From Streptomyces sp. SPB162 (lineage in GTDB: Bacteria > Actinomycetota > Actinomycetes > Streptomycetales > Streptomycetaceae), in assembly GCF_029504575.1 (NCBI RefSeq), contig NZ_JAQFII010000001.1, forward strand, positions 3,355,001-3,419,000: DNA of 64,000 nt, read 5' to 3'. Below, piece after piece: positions 53,174 to 62,932 of the stretch (position 1 is the first letter of the stretch; every line of letters begins with the position of its first letter). The notes under the pieces are model-generated. The model was not told the origin of the DNA. It searched no databases and saw nothing but the letters and a program-made list of their open reading frames with translations. The position numbers and the translations under genes are program-made.

Positions 53174-56100
53174 CTAATCGAACCAACGCGCGCGGGCCAG
53201 CTCCTCCGTGCGGGACGAGTCCTCCAGCAGCGCCGCGAGCTCGAAGCGGCGCTGCCACTGCCCCGCGGCCCACGCCAGTCCCGCCGCGACGCCCTCGACG
53301 GTCGCGGCGTGCAGGACGCCGTCCACGTAGCGCCAGTCCAGTTCCGTGCCGCCCGCCACCACGAGCTCCTCGTGCTCGACGTACGACCGGGGAGCCGTCG
53401 GCAGCAGCTCGTGCACGGCCGCCGGAACCTCATGGGTCTCCCCCTCGGAGACCACCTGGGCGTCGAACGCCTCGCTCAGCCGGCGGACCTGGAACAGCTC
53501 CGCCAGATCGCCCGCCCGGTAGGGCGGCACCGGCAGCAGCGGCTGCCCCGCGGCCAGCGGCAGCAGATCCGGGGCGTCCGCGACCAGCGCGTCACCCGCC
53601 TCCACGACGCGCACCTCACCGTCGACGACCGCCCGCAGCTCGTCCGGCAGCGTCACCTGCTCCGGATCGAGCGCGGCCAGCGCCGTGTACAGCCGCAGCA
53701 GCTGAGCGGCGGTCACCGGGCGGTCCGGGTCGGCCAGCCGCGCCAGCAGCTCGGCCCCGCCGCCCGGCTCGTCGAGCAGCGCGGAGACCGTCGTACGGAC
53801 ACCCAGCGCGCGCAGCACCTGCTCGTCCACGTCGACGTCGGCCTCGTCGTACAGCCCCGCCAGCAGCGGATCACCCCCGGCGGACCGCAGGCCCACCGGG
53901 CGGCGGCCGTCCAGCACCGGGTGGTCGCGCAGCCACCAGGCCGAGTAGGCGCGCACCGAGTCGGTCGTACCGTCCGGCAGCAGCACCCGCACGGGCGCGG
54001 TGATCGCGTCCCGCAGCGGCGGCCGGGACAGCATGGCCAGCGCCTGCGGCCACGCGTCGTCGTCGACCAGGTCCAGGTCCCGGACCGCGACGATCTCCGT
54101 GGCGACCGGCGGGACGTCCGTCTCCGGCAGCCGGTCGAGCACGTCCTCGCACCACACGTCGACGGCGTCCAGCAGGCCCACGTCGTCCGGCTCGGCCCAG
54201 TCGCCCTCGCGCGGCTCCAGCTCGTCCGGATCCAGCACCACGTCGGCCGCCCGCACCAGCGCGAACGTCGCCAGCACGCCCACGGCCGTCAGCGGCTGCT
54301 CGCCCCAGCGGTCGGCCAGCTCCTGGTCCACGGGGGCGAGTTCGCCCTCCCGCAGCACCTGCTCCAGGGCACTGCCCGGCAGCACCAACTCGCCGGCCGG
54401 GGCCAACTCGCCCTCGTCGTCCGGCAGCGCCAGCGCCCCGAGCCACGGCTCCTCCCCCGGCGCGAGACCCGCCGCCCTCACCAGCCCGAGCACGACCTCC
54501 GCCAGTTCCTCGGCGTCCAGGGCGTCCTCGTCCCAGACCTCACCCGAATCCAGCGAACCTGCGACGGCCGCCCGCACCTGCGGGGTCGTCAGCACGGCGT
54601 TCGGCGTCGCGGACAGCGCGCCCAGCTTCTCCAGCAGCGGATGCACCGCCTCCGGGTCGGCGACCTTCAGCCCCAGCCGGGCCAGCGGCGCGAGGTCCAG
54701 CTCGCCGTCGGGCAGCGGCAGCAGCACCTGGCGCGGACCGACGACCGTCCGGCCGTCCGCCAGCGGCACCGGCAGACCCGTCAGCCGGTCGGGATCCGTC
54801 CCGGCCAGCGCGTCGTACAGCCTGCGCCACCAGGCGGCCGGGCGCTCGGCGCCCGCCAGCCGGTCGATGGCGTCGGCCAACGACAACCGCGCCACGCCCA
54901 GCGCGCGCAGCTCCGGACGGCGCTCCAGGCTCGCCGGCAGCAGCGTCGGGAACACCTCGGCGAGCACGCTGACGGCTTCCGCCTGCGCACCCTCCACGAC
55001 CTCCGCGTCCACCGGCCGCAGCGCCTCGCCCTCGCCCACCGGGCCGCCGACCCCGCCGTCCCACCGGCCCTCCGCCACCTCGGGTGTGTCGCTCTTCGGC
55101 ACCGCCACCGCACGCGGCAGGAACGCCGTACGGGGCAGGCCGTCCAGCACCTGCCTGCGCAGCTCCGCGTCCAGCTCGCCCTTGCCCAGCGGCCCCGGCA
55201 CCAGGTCCACGATGCCCACGCCGACCGGCTGCCAGTCGCGCAGCAGCCGCACATACGTCTCGGCCGCCCGCGCGACCAGGAAGTCCGTCAGCGGACCCGG
55301 CGCCGCGTGCCGCCGGCTCGGATCCATCGGGAACGACGCGATCAGCAGCGCCGGCAGCCCCAGCGGCTCGTCCGTCGGCGTCGGGGCGTGCACCACGCCC
55401 GCCGTACGCGGCCGGCCCGGCGAACCGTCGCCGTCCACCGGAACCGCCCAGGTCACCGACCACACCGGCCGGAGCCGCTCCTCCACCGGCCGGTCCGCCA
55501 GCAGCCCCGCCTCCAGCGGGCCCGCCGCGGACGCCACCCGCCACCGGGTCGCGGCGCCGGCCGCGCTGTCCTCCACGAGGACCGTTCCGTCATCCTGACG
55601 TTGCATCAAAGTCCGTACGCCGTCCGGCGTGTCGACCACGACCTCGGACAGCCCCGGCAGCGTCAGCAGCAGCGCGTCGTCGATCCCGGCCAGCAGGCGC
55701 GCCGCGAGGTCCGCCGCGGCCCCGTCCCGCAGCGGCAAAACGACGACGGTGTCGTACCCGTCCGGTGCCGAGCCCTCGGCCGGGAACGGCAGCCGGAGCA
55801 GCGGCACGTGCCCGTCCCTGCGCCGCAGCTCGTCCGCGAGCCCCGGCGTCTCCGTCGCCAGCGCCCTGGCCTCGGCCAACGACCACCGCACGCCTCCGGC
55901 TCGGCCGACGACCGCGGGCTCGTCACTCACCGCCAGCACCGAGGCGAACCCCACGCCGAACCGGCCGACGGTGGCCTCCGTGTCCTCCCGCTTCGCGCTC
56001 GCGCGCAGCGTCGACAACGACTCCACACCGGCCGCGTCCAGCGCCGCCCCGGTGTTCGCCGCCGCCAGCACGGCGGGGCTGTCGCCCTCCGCCGCGTGCA

Positions 56101-56341
56101 GCGTCAGCCGCAGTCGGCCGGGCACCCCGGCGCGCACCGCGGCATCCGCCGCGTTCTGCGCCAGTTCCACGACGAGCCGGTCCCGGTAGCCGCCGAGCGC
56201 CAGGTCCTCCTCGGCGTTGGCGTCCTCCCTGAACCGCGCGGCCGACGCCCCCCACGCGTCCAGCACCCCGCGGCGCAGCCGCCCCGTCCCGAACGGATCC
56301 GCCGCCCCACCGGTTTCCCGTACCGCCGCTGCGCCGCTCAC
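53174..56341 (-). CDS. Sacsin/Hsp90-type GHKL ATPase protein
   Basis: A 1055-residue protein with an N-terminal Hsp90-like nucleotide-binding domain: the N box ELAQNAADAA near residue 50 with the catalytic Glu and Asn, and VGRFGVGFASVLAVSD as the lid/G2 motif near residue 120. The remainder is long, acidic and leucine-rich, with no recognised domain. The plan matches the actinobacterial sacsin N-terminal ATPase-like proteins, and no Hsp90 middle domain is seen. GTG 56341 has GGGAGA at good spacing. It may be a chaperone-like or defence-linked ATPase; the role is unknown. It is convergent with the MarR gene. Confidence 0.8.
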   Translation of the reverse strand: MSGAAAVRETGGAADPFGTGRLRRGVLDAWGASAARFREDANAEEDLALGGYRDRLVVELAQNAADAAVRAGVPGRLRLTLHAAEGDSPAVLAAANTGAALDAAGVESLSTLRASAKREDTEATVGRFGVGFASVLAVSDEPAVVGRAGGVRWSLAEARALATETPGLADELRRRDGHVPLLRLPFPAEGSAPDGYDTVVVLPLRDGAAADLAARLLAGIDDALLLTLPGLSEVVVDTPDGVRTLMQRQDDGTVLVEDSAAGAATRWRVASAAGPLEAGLLADRPVEERLRPVWSVTWAVPVDGDGSPGRPRTAGVVHAPTPTDEPLGLPALLIASFPMDPSRRHAAPGPLTDFLVARAAETYVRLLRDWQPVGVGIVDLVPGPLGKGELDAELRRQVLDGLPRTAFLPRAVAVPKSDTPEVAEGRWDGGVGGPVGEGEALRPVDAEVVEGAQAEAVSVLAEVFPTLLPASLERRPELRALGVARLSLADAIDRLAGAERPAAWWRRLYDALAGTDPDRLTGLPVPLADGRTVVGPRQVLLPLPDGELDLAPLARLGLKVADPEAVHPLLEKLGALSATPNAVLTTPQVRAAVAGSLDSGEVWDEDALDAEELAEVVLGLVRAAGLAPGEEPWLGALALPDDEGELAPAGELVLPGSALEQVLREGELAPVDQELADRWGEQPLTAVGVLATFALVRAADVVLDPDELEPREGDWAEPDDVGLLDAVDVWCEDVLDRLPETDVPPVATEIVAVRDLDLVDDDAWPQALAMLSRPPLRDAITAPVRVLLPDGTTDSVRAYSAWWLRDHPVLDGRRPVGLRSAGGDPLLAGLYDEADVDVDEQVLRALGVRTTVSALLDEPGGGAELLARLADPDRPVTAAQLLRLYTALAALDPEQVTLPDELRAVVDGEVRVVEAGDALVADAPDLLPLAAGQPLLPVPPYRAGDLAELFQVRRLSEAFDAQVVSEGETHEVPAAVHELLPTAPRSYVEHEELVVAGGTELDWRYVDGVLHAATVEGVAAGLAWAAGQWQRRFELAALLEDSSRTEELARARWFD

Positions 56342-56676
56342 GTCGGTGTCTCCCTCGCCTCGCGAAATCCCCTGCCTGGGGAAGGTATCGCGTCCGGCCT
56401 CGGGCGGGGGTACGGGCAGTTCAGCGCCTGCGGCGGACCGTTCGCCCACCCGCCCGCCCTGATCGCCCACCGGCGGGGCGCGCCCAGGCCAGGCGTGGGC
56501 GCGGGCTCGGCACGCCCGCCGGGCAGGCGGCGTTCGCGACCGGTAGGTGGGGGACCTGGTTCACCCCCACGAGGCCTGGACGCGAGGGGCACGGGTCCGG
56601 AGGGGTGGGGGTGGACCCGGGGCGGTGGGGCGGGGTGCGTCGGCCCGCGCGGGCCGACGTCCGGTCCCCCAACGGC
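56342..56676. other. Intergenic region without a supported gene
   Basis: This G-rich stretch (notably 56540-56660) separates two minus-strand genes. Open frames occur on both strands but lack ribosome sites and protein-like composition. It should hold the promoter of the sacsin-like gene, which I cannot localise. Confidence 0.5.
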
Positions 56677-57582
56677 CTAGGAGTGACCCAGCTCCTCAGC
56701 CGGCGTCGACTCCTCCACCGACCCCTGCCGGTCCGGATGCAGCACCAGCGGGTCGACCTCGTTGATCTCGTCCAGTGTCATCGGCGCCGGCACCGGCGTC
56801 TTCGGCATGACCGCTGCCTCCGAGTGGCCCCCGCACCCGTACCCGAGCGAGACGACACGCCCGTCCGCCGGCGAGAACTCGTTCGCGCAGATGCCGAAGG
56901 CCTGCCGGAGCGAGCCCGCGATCGGGACGAAGAAGCCGCAGCTGAGGCAGTTGGCCGGGGCCGCCTGGGCCATCGGCGTCTGGGGGCCGAACTCCGCCTC
57001 CCAGCGGTCGGCCGCGCCGTGCAGGCCGTAGCGGGACAGGACACGCCGACGGCCCATCCCGATTTCGCCGGCGATCGCACCGATGCTGCCGATCGCGGGA
57101 AGCGCGGCCGCGGGGCCGGAGAGCTCGGCGTCCTCGGCCTCCACGACGTCGGCCAGTTCCTCGGAGACCACGGAGTTCGGCAGCGGCGCGTCCTCGCCGC
57201 TCCAGCCGGGTTCGAGACGGAGGTCGTCGGACTCCGTGGGAAGGAGGTCCCCGGGACCCATGTCACCCGGTCGGAGCCGCTCGCTCCACGGCACCCACTC
57301 CGGGGCCAGGACCGAGTCGTCGCCGGGCAGCAGCACGGTCTCGTCGATCGTGATGTTCTTGGCGCGCGAGGCCCTGGTCAGCGTCGTGGCCCAGCGCCAC
57401 CCGCGATACGCGGGTTCCTTGCAGGCGAAGTAGTGGGTGACGACACGGTCGCCCTCGGCGACGACGCCAAGGTGCTCGCCGACAGATTGCGGCCCGGCGG
57501 CCTCCTCTGTCACAGCCAGCGCGACATCGACCGCCTCGGCGCACAGGCGGTCTGGGGTACGGCTTCGCATCGCAGCACTCAC
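56677..57582 (-). CDS. DUF3027 protein
   Basis: A 301-residue actinobacterial conserved protein. VVTHYFACKEPAYRGWRW and VLAPEWVPWSERLRPGDMGPGDLL (quoted only in part) are DUF3027 hallmarks. A cysteine cluster follows in ANCLSCGFFVPI and GICANEF, possibly a zinc site. GTG 57582 is preceded by GGAGAG. Function unknown. Confidence 0.85.
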   Translation of the reverse strand: MSAAMRSRTPDRLCAEAVDVALAVTEEAAGPQSVGEHLGVVAEGDRVVTHYFACKEPAYRGWRWATTLTRASRAKNITIDETVLLPGDDSVLAPEWVPWSERLRPGDMGPGDLLPTESDDLRLEPGWSGEDAPLPNSVVSEELADVVEAEDAELSGPAAALPAIGSIGAIAGEIGMGRRRVLSRYGLHGAADRWEAEFGPQTPMAQAAPANCLSCGFFVPIAGSLRQAFGICANEFSPADGRVVSLGYGCGGHSEAAVMPKTPVPAPMTLDEINEVDPLVLHPDRQGSVEESTPAEELGHS

Positions 57583-57583
57583 A

Positions 57584-57595
57584 AGAATCGATTCT
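57584..57595. promoter_or_regulatory. Palindrome AGAATCGATTCT before the DUF3027 gene
   Basis: This perfect 12-bp palindrome overlaps the space between the ribosome site and GTG 57582. It could affect translation or bind a regulator. Confidence 0.25.
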
Positions 57596-57797
57596 CTCCG
57601 TTACGCCGTCTCACGTGTGCGCCGCCGGAGGCGGGCGGGGGCCGAAACGGAGCGGACCTGCGGACCGCGTCAACGCTTCTTTCCCTACCCGAACGACCTC
57701 GGGCGCACCTGTTGGCACCCATTCTGCGCGATCGCACGCTACCCGTGCGCACCGCGTGCGCAAAGGAGGGGGTGAGAGGCAGCTCATTTGGGGCAGG

Positions 57798-59225
57798 ATG
57801 GCCTTCGTGGCAAGCGCAGTGACGTCCGGTCCCGGACCCCTCCGGAGGGCAGGACGCGCCCTGGTGAGCGCGGCGCAGCGGTCCGGTGGGGCCGTGCGGC
57901 GCCGCATCCGGCGGTCCACGCACGCCCACGGGGCGGGCGAGTCCGGCCTCGCGAAACTGATCGAACTGCACGCGGTCAATTCTGCGGGCGACATGTTGAT
58001 CACGATCGCTCTCGCCAGCACTGTGTTCTTTTCGGTACCGACCGGCGAGGCGCGCGGCCGGGTGGCGCTCTATCTTCTGGTCACGATGGCGCCATTCGCG
58101 TTGCTCGCGCCGGTGATCGGCCCGCTGCTCGACCGGATGACGCACGGCCGCCGCGCCGCCATGGCGATGGCGATGCTCGCGCGTGCCGTGCTCGCCTGGA
58201 CGATGGCGTCGGTCGTGACGACGGCGGGCCTGGGCCTGTATCCGGCCGCGCTGGGCGTGCTCGTGGCGTCGAAGGCGTACGGCGTGGTGCGCAGTGCCGT
58301 CGTGCCCAGACTCCTGCCGGGACGGACGACGCTGGTGAAGGCGAACTCGCGCGTCACGCTCGCCGGGCTGCTGGCCACGGCGATCGCGGCGCCGATCGGC
58401 GCCGGGCTGCACATGATCGGGCCGCAGTGGCCGCTGTACGGGGCGTTCGTGGTGTTCGCGGGCGGTGCGCTGCTGTCGATGTCGCTGCCGCACAAGGTGG
58501 ACTCGGCGAAGGGCGAGGCGAAGGCACGCTTCGCCGAGCTCAGGGCCGCCGACCGGGGCGGTGCGGGCGACGGCGTCGAGCCGCCCGGCGCCGGCCTGCC
58601 GGGTGACGGGCGCGAGTCCGGTCGCAAGCCGGGGCTGCTGGGCGTCGGATCGTCCGTGCTGCACGCGCTGCAGGCCAATTCGGGGCTCCGCGCGCTGTCC
58701 GGCTTCCTGACGATGTTCCTGGCGTTCCTGCTGCGCGAGCACCCGCTGGAAGGGCTGACCCCGGCGTTCTCGCTCGGCATGGTGGCGGTCGCGGCGGGCG
58801 GCGGCAACGCGCTGGGGACCGCGCTCGGGTCCTGGCTGAAGTCCCGCGGCCCCGAGATCATCATCGCGATGGCGCTGGTCGCCGCGGTCACGGCGGCGAC
58901 CGTGGCCGCGCTCATGTACGGCACCGTGACGCTCGCGGCCGTCGCGGCGGTCGCGGGAATCTCCCAGGCGCTGGGGAAGCTGTCGCTGGACGCGCTGATC
59001 CAGCGCGACGTTCCCGAAGAGGTCCGCACCTCGGCGTTCGCCCGTTCGGAGACCGCCCTGCAGCTGTCGTGGGTGGTCGGCGGCGGGCTGGGGATAGTGC
59101 TGCCGCTGATCGGTTCGCTGGGGATGGCGGTGGCGGCCGGGCTGGTGCTGGTGGGCTTCGTCCTGTCGGTCCGCGGCCTGATGGGCGCGGCCCGCCGCGG
59201 GACGGCCCGCGCGCGCGTGGCGTGA
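57798..59225 (+). CDS. MFS-type membrane protein
   Basis: A 475-residue transporter-like protein with about 12 membrane segments and a basic N-terminal extension of about 50 residues. LDRMTHGRRAAMAMAMLARA corresponds to motif A after helix 2, and a hydrophilic central loop (about 240-285) separates the halves. GGGGCAGG precedes ATG 57798. No substrate can be assigned. Confidence 0.85.
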   Translation: MAFVASAVTSGPGPLRRAGRALVSAAQRSGGAVRRRIRRSTHAHGAGESGLAKLIELHAVNSAGDMLITIALASTVFFSVPTGEARGRVALYLLVTMAPFALLAPVIGPLLDRMTHGRRAAMAMAMLARAVLAWTMASVVTTAGLGLYPAALGVLVASKAYGVVRSAVVPRLLPGRTTLVKANSRVTLAGLLATAIAAPIGAGLHMIGPQWPLYGAFVVFAGGALLSMSLPHKVDSAKGEAKARFAELRAADRGGAGDGVEPPGAGLPGDGRESGRKPGLLGVGSSVLHALQANSGLRALSGFLTMFLAFLLREHPLEGLTPAFSLGMVAVAAGGGNALGTALGSWLKSRGPEIIIAMALVAAVTAATVAALMYGTVTLAAVAAVAGISQALGKLSLDALIQRDVPEEVRTSAFARSETALQLSWVVGGGLGIVLPLIGSLGMAVAAGLVLVGFVLSVRGLMGAARRGTARARVA

Positions 59226-59297
59226 CCCGCGGCGCGGCGGGACGCCACGCCGTACCCCCGCGCGGCGGGAGGCCGACCGCCCGGTAGCCTCACCTTC

Positions 59298-59789
59298 ATG
59301 AGCATTCGCCGCGCTGCCGCCGCCCTCGGTGCCGTGTCCCTCGGGCTGGTCCTCCTCACCGCTTGTGAGAAGCCGACCCCGCTGGCGACCGTGACCGTGG
59401 GCACCAAGACCGTGACCACCGAGGCCACTGACAAGTGCTACGCCGACGGCAAGAAGCTGCCGAGCGCGATCTTCATCGCGTGCCTCAGCGCCGCCCCGAA
59501 GCACACGATCACGGTCAAGCCGGGTGAGAAGGTGCGGGTCGGCGTCGACCCGTCCATCGGTGAGAAGGGCTGGCTGATCGCCTCGGGCGTCAACCAGAAG
59601 ACGGACGTCCTGAAGGACGAGACGTACTGGACGATCACCGAGTCCGCCGGCATCTTCACGGCGAGCGACCCCCAGACCGGCTCCTCGATGCCGCTGAAGA
59701 ACGCCACGCTGAACATCGTCGGCAGCCCCGACGCCAATTCCGACAACGTCTTCGGTGTCTGGCAGTTCAAGCTGGTGAAGGCCGCGTAA
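59298..59789 (+). CDS. DUF2771 lipoprotein
   Basis: A 163-residue lipoprotein. The signal peptide ends in the lipobox LTAC (SLGLVLLTACEKPTP). The mature domain has two cysteines (DKCYADG, IACLSA), as in the actinobacterial DUF2771 family. A TAGCCT at 59284-59289 lies eight bases before ATG 59298, so the message may be leaderless. It is followed within 15 bases by mqnB. Confidence 0.85.
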   Translation: MSIRRAAAALGAVSLGLVLLTACEKPTPLATVTVGTKTVTTEATDKCYADGKKLPSAIFIACLSAAPKHTITVKPGEKVRVGVDPSIGEKGWLIASGVNQKTDVLKDETYWTITESAGIFTASDPQTGSSMPLKNATLNIVGSPDANSDNVFGVWQFKLVKAA

Positions 59790-59803
59790 CGGGCCGGTCG
59801 ACG

Positions 59804-60487
59804 ATGCGTGTGCTGGTGGTGACCGCGGTGGCTGCGGAACGGGATGCCGTCGCCGCCGGAGTGCGCGCGGCCGCGCGCACCGCGGTGCACTGCGACGTGA
59901 TCGCCGCCGGGGTCGGCCCGGCCGCCGCGGCGGCCGGCACGGCCACGGCGCTGGCGCGCGCGACGTCCCCGTACGACCTGGTGGTCTCCGCCGGGATCGG
60001 CGGCGGCTTCCAGCCCGCCGCCCCCCTGGGGTCGGTGGCCGTCGCACGGACGATCGTGGCGGCGGACCTGGGCGCGGAAACACCCGAAGGCTTCCTGCCC
60101 GTCGCCGAACTGGGCTTCGGGGTGAGCGAGCACCGCCCGCCCGCCGCGCTGGGCGCGGCCGTGGCACAGGCGCTCGGCGCGGTCCACGGACCGGTCCTGA
60201 CGGTGTCCACGGTGACCGGGAGCGCCGCGCGCGCCGCCGAGTTGACGGACCGCCACCCCGGTGCCGTCGTCGAGGCGATGGAGGGGTTCGGCGTCGCGGA
60301 GGCCGCGGCGGCGCAGGGCGTCCCCGTGCTGGAGATCCGTACCGTGTCCAACCCGGTGGGCCCGCGCGACCGCGCGGCCTGGCGGATCGGGGAAGCGCTG
60401 GCAGCGCTGACCGAGGCCTTCGGGAAACTCCCGGCGGTACTCGACGGCGAAGACCTGAGGACCTGGGGATCTGAGGACCTGACATGA
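59804..60487 (+). CDS. mqnB: Futalosine hydrolase
   Basis: A 227-residue nucleosidase of the futalosine route to menaquinone. It releases hypoxanthine from futalosine. The nucleoside phosphorylase-like fold shows VVSAGIGGGFQP, and VEAMEGFGVAEAA carries the Met-Glu ribose site. Its end overlaps mqnD as ATGA, and both enzymes act in the same pathway. Orthologous to SCO4327 as I remember it. Confidence 0.93.
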   Translation: MRVLVVTAVAAERDAVAAGVRAAARTAVHCDVIAAGVGPAAAAAGTATALARATSPYDLVVSAGIGGGFQPAAPLGSVAVARTIVAADLGAETPEGFLPVAELGFGVSEHRPPAALGAAVAQALGAVHGPVLTVSTVTGSAARAAELTDRHPGAVVEAMEGFGVAEAAAAQGVPVLEIRTVSNPVGPRDRAAWRIGEALAALTEAFGKLPAVLDGEDLRTWGSEDLT

Positions 60488-61320
60488 AGATCGCGTATTC
60501 GCCCTGCCCGAACGACACCTTCGTGTTCCACGCGTGGGCGCACGGCCTGGTGCCGGACGCGCCCGCCCTGGACGTGACGTTCGCGGACATCGACATCACC
60601 AACACCCTGGCCGAGCAGGGCGCGGAGTGCCCGTACGACGTGCTGAAGGTGTCGTACGCCGTGCTGCCGTGGGTGCTGGACGAGTACGCGCTGCTGCCGT
60701 GCGGCGGCGCCCTGGGCCGCGGCTGCGGCCCGCTGGTGCTGACCCGCGAACCCATGAGCCTGACCGGGAAGACCGTCGCGGTGCCGAGCGAGCGCTCGAC
60801 GGCGTACCTGCTGTTCCGGCTGTGGGCGGCGGCCGAGGTGCCGGACGGAATCGGCAAGGTCGTGGTCATGCCGTTCCACGAGATCATGCCCGCGGTGCGG
60901 GACGGCCGGGTCGACGCGGGCCTGGTCATCCACGAGGCGCGCTTCACCTACCAGGAGTACGGGCTGCACAAGCTCGCCGACATGGGCGAGCACTGGGAGG
61001 ACACCACGGGCCTGCCGATCCCGCTCGGCGCGATCATCGCCAAGCGGTCGCTGGGCGCCGAGAAGCTGGCCGCGCTGACGGACGCGATCCGCACGTCGGT
61101 GCGGATGGCGTGGGACGAGCCGACGGCCTCTCGGGAGTACGTGCTCGCGCACTCGCAGGAGATGGATCCGGCCGTCGCCGACCAGCACATCGGGCTCTAC
61201 GTGAACGAGTTCACCGCCGATCTCGGCGAGGACGGCTACGCGGCGGTCCGCGGACTGTTCACCCGCGCGGCGGCCGAGGGACTGGTACCGCCCCTCGGCC
61301 CCACCGCGCTGACGTACTGA
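60484..61320 (+). CDS. mqnD: 1,4-dihydroxy-6-naphthoate synthase
   Basis: A 278-residue periplasmic-binding-protein fold enzyme that opens cyclic dehypoxanthine futalosine to 1,4-dihydroxy-6-naphthoate. The N-terminus MKIAYSPCPNDTFVFHAW is diagnostic. AVPSERSTAYLLFRLW and DAGLVIHEARFTYQEYGL are conserved, with the catalytic His in VIHEARF. It is translationally coupled to mqnB. The other futalosine genes (mqnA, mqnC, mqnE) are not in this window. Confidence 0.93.
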   Translation: MKIAYSPCPNDTFVFHAWAHGLVPDAPALDVTFADIDITNTLAEQGAECPYDVLKVSYAVLPWVLDEYALLPCGGALGRGCGPLVLTREPMSLTGKTVAVPSERSTAYLLFRLWAAAEVPDGIGKVVVMPFHEIMPAVRDGRVDAGLVIHEARFTYQEYGLHKLADMGEHWEDTTGLPIPLGAIIAKRSLGAEKLAALTDAIRTSVRMAWDEPTASREYVLAHSQEMDPAVADQHIGLYVNEFTADLGEDGYAAVRGLFTRAAAEGLVPPLGPTALTY

Positions 61321-61330
61321 TCGTCCGGCC

Positions 61331-61714
61331 TCAGACGTCCAACTGGTCGGCCACCGCGCGCAGCACGCCCGCGATCTTGTGGCCGTGGGTCTTCTCCGGG
61401 TACCGGCCGCGCTGCAGCGAGCGGGCGACCTCCTCCAGGAGCGTGGTGAGGTCCTGGACGATGGGCAGCAGCTCGTCCGGCTTGCGGCGCTGCGCGGCCG
61501 CGACGGACGGTGCGGGTTCGAGGAGGGTGACGGAGAGCGCCTGTTCGCCGCGCTGTCCGTTCACGACTCCGAACTCCACGCGCTGGCCGGGCTTGAGCGC
61601 GGCCACCCCGTCGGGCAGGACCGACGAGTGCACGAAGACGTCGCCGCCGTCGTCGCGGGAGAGGAAGCCGAAGCCCTTCTCGCTGTTGAACCACTTGACC
61701 TTGCCGGTAGGCAC
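61331..61714 (-). CDS. Cold-shock domain protein with C-terminal extension
   Basis: A 127-residue RNA-binding protein. The CSD (residues 1-65) has KVKWFNSEKGFGFLSRDD (RNP1) and DVFVHSSVLP (RNP2). A helical extension of about 60 residues follows (DELLPIVQDLTTLLEEVARS), absent from short Csp proteins but known in streptomycetes. GTG 61714 begins MPTGKVKWF, with GAGG upstream. It is convergent with mqnD. Confidence 0.92.
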   Translation of the reverse strand: MPTGKVKWFNSEKGFGFLSRDDGGDVFVHSSVLPDGVAALKPGQRVEFGVVNGQRGEQALSVTLLEPAPSVAAAQRRKPDELLPIVQDLTTLLEEVARSLQRGRYPEKTHGHKIAGVLRAVADQLDV

Positions 61715-61881
61715 GTCCGACCTCGTCCTCATCGCTCGTAAAGCCCTCGAAAGGGCCCTGGATAGCAGTGCGGCAGGCCCGTTCCGACCAGACCTGCTCC
61801 GTGCTACCAGCCTATTGGCCCGGTGGCCTGTGACAAGACGCCCTGGTCCCCCATCTCTCCGGACCGATCTACCCTGGTGGG

Positions 61882-62187
61882 GTGACCAACACACCTCACT
61901 CCCGGGGGACGACCCCCGCAACGTCCGAAACCCGCGGGGCGGGCGACGTCCTGGTGCGCGTCGGCGCGGTCGTCTTCTTCGTGGGCGCCGTGAGCACGAT
62001 GGCCACCATGGTTCCGCTCTTCCTCGGTTCCGACCCGCTGCCCACGCCCGCGTACTTCGTGTCGATGCTGATGGGCGCCGGTCTGGCGCTCGCGCTCGGC
62101 GGGCTGCTGCGCTCCGCCCTCGCGCAGAAGCGCGCCGTGCGGGAGAGCCGGGGTCCGCGGGAGGGTCAGGCGGCCGCGGGCGCGTAG
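61882..62187 (+). CDS. Small two-helix membrane protein
   Basis: A 101-residue protein with two membrane helices (VRVGAVVFFVGAVSTMATMV and YFVSMLMGAGLALALGGLL). I do not recognise the family beyond its being a typical conserved actinobacterial membrane protein. The start is GTG 61882, and the 3' end overlaps the HAD gene by 22 bases. Confidence 0.75.
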   Translation: MTNTPHSRGTTPATSETRGAGDVLVRVGAVVFFVGAVSTMATMVPLFLGSDPLPTPAYFVSMLMGAGLALALGGLLRSALAQKRAVRESRGPREGQAAAGA

Positions 62188-62807
62188 CTCGCGAACCAGG
62201 CGGGAAATTCGGTCAGGCTCCCCAGCACCACGTCCGCGCCGGCCGCCCGCAGCTCCGCCGCGTCGCACGGCCCGGTGGCGACGGCGACCGACAGCGCGCC
62301 GGCGGCGCGGGCGCCGCGCACGTCTCCCGTGTGGTCGCCCACGTAGATCGAGGCGCCCCACTCGAGCAGCGCCTCCGCCTTGGCCTCGGCCCAGAGCCAG
62401 CCGCGCACCTCGGCGTCGATGCCCAGGTGGGTCAGGTGCAGCTTGGCGTTGGGCTCGTGCTTGGCCGTGACGACGACCGCCCGGCCGCCCATCGCGCGCA
62501 CGGCGTCGACGGAGGCACGGGCACCGGGCAGCGCGGGCGTCGGCGCGATCGCGTAGTCCGGGTAGAGGGCGCGGTAGCGGTCGGCGATCTCCGCGATCGC
62601 GTCGGCCGGGAACCAGTGGGCGAGCTCCTGGTCGAGCGGCGGCCCGAGCCGGGTGACGGCCAGCGCCGAGTCGATGGGGACGCCGGTCTCCGCGGACAGC
62701 CGGTCGAAGGCGGCCTTGATGCCGGGCCGGGAGTCGATGAGGGTCATGTCGAGGTCGAAACCGACCGTGATCGTGGGGGATCCGGACGCGGAGGAAGCGG
62801 TAGTCAT
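62166..62807 (-). CDS. HAD family phosphatase
   Basis: A 213-residue hydrolase. Motif I is FDLDMTLIDS (nucleophile and acid Asp), motif II is VVVTAKHE with Thr, motif III has Lys in KAEALLEW, and motif IV is YVGDHTGDV. It resembles phosphoglycolate-phosphatase-like HADs. ATG 62807 begins MTTASSASGS. Substrate unknown. Confidence 0.9.
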   Translation of the reverse strand: MTTASSASGSPTITVGFDLDMTLIDSRPGIKAAFDRLSAETGVPIDSALAVTRLGPPLDQELAHWFPADAIAEIADRYRALYPDYAIAPTPALPGARASVDAVRAMGGRAVVVTAKHEPNAKLHLTHLGIDAEVRGWLWAEAKAEALLEWGASIYVGDHTGDVRGARAAGALSVAVATGPCDAAELRAAGADVVLGSLTEFPAWFASYAPAAA

Positions 62808-62932
62808 ACCGCCATTCTCGCCCCGCCCACCTCGTACTCTCAGCCTCGTCGCCTCGTCGCCTCGGCGCCGCTGCTCCTGGTCGCGGTGCTCGGCCTGGCC
62901 GGGGACCCACTGGTCGTCCGGGGCGCGCCGTT

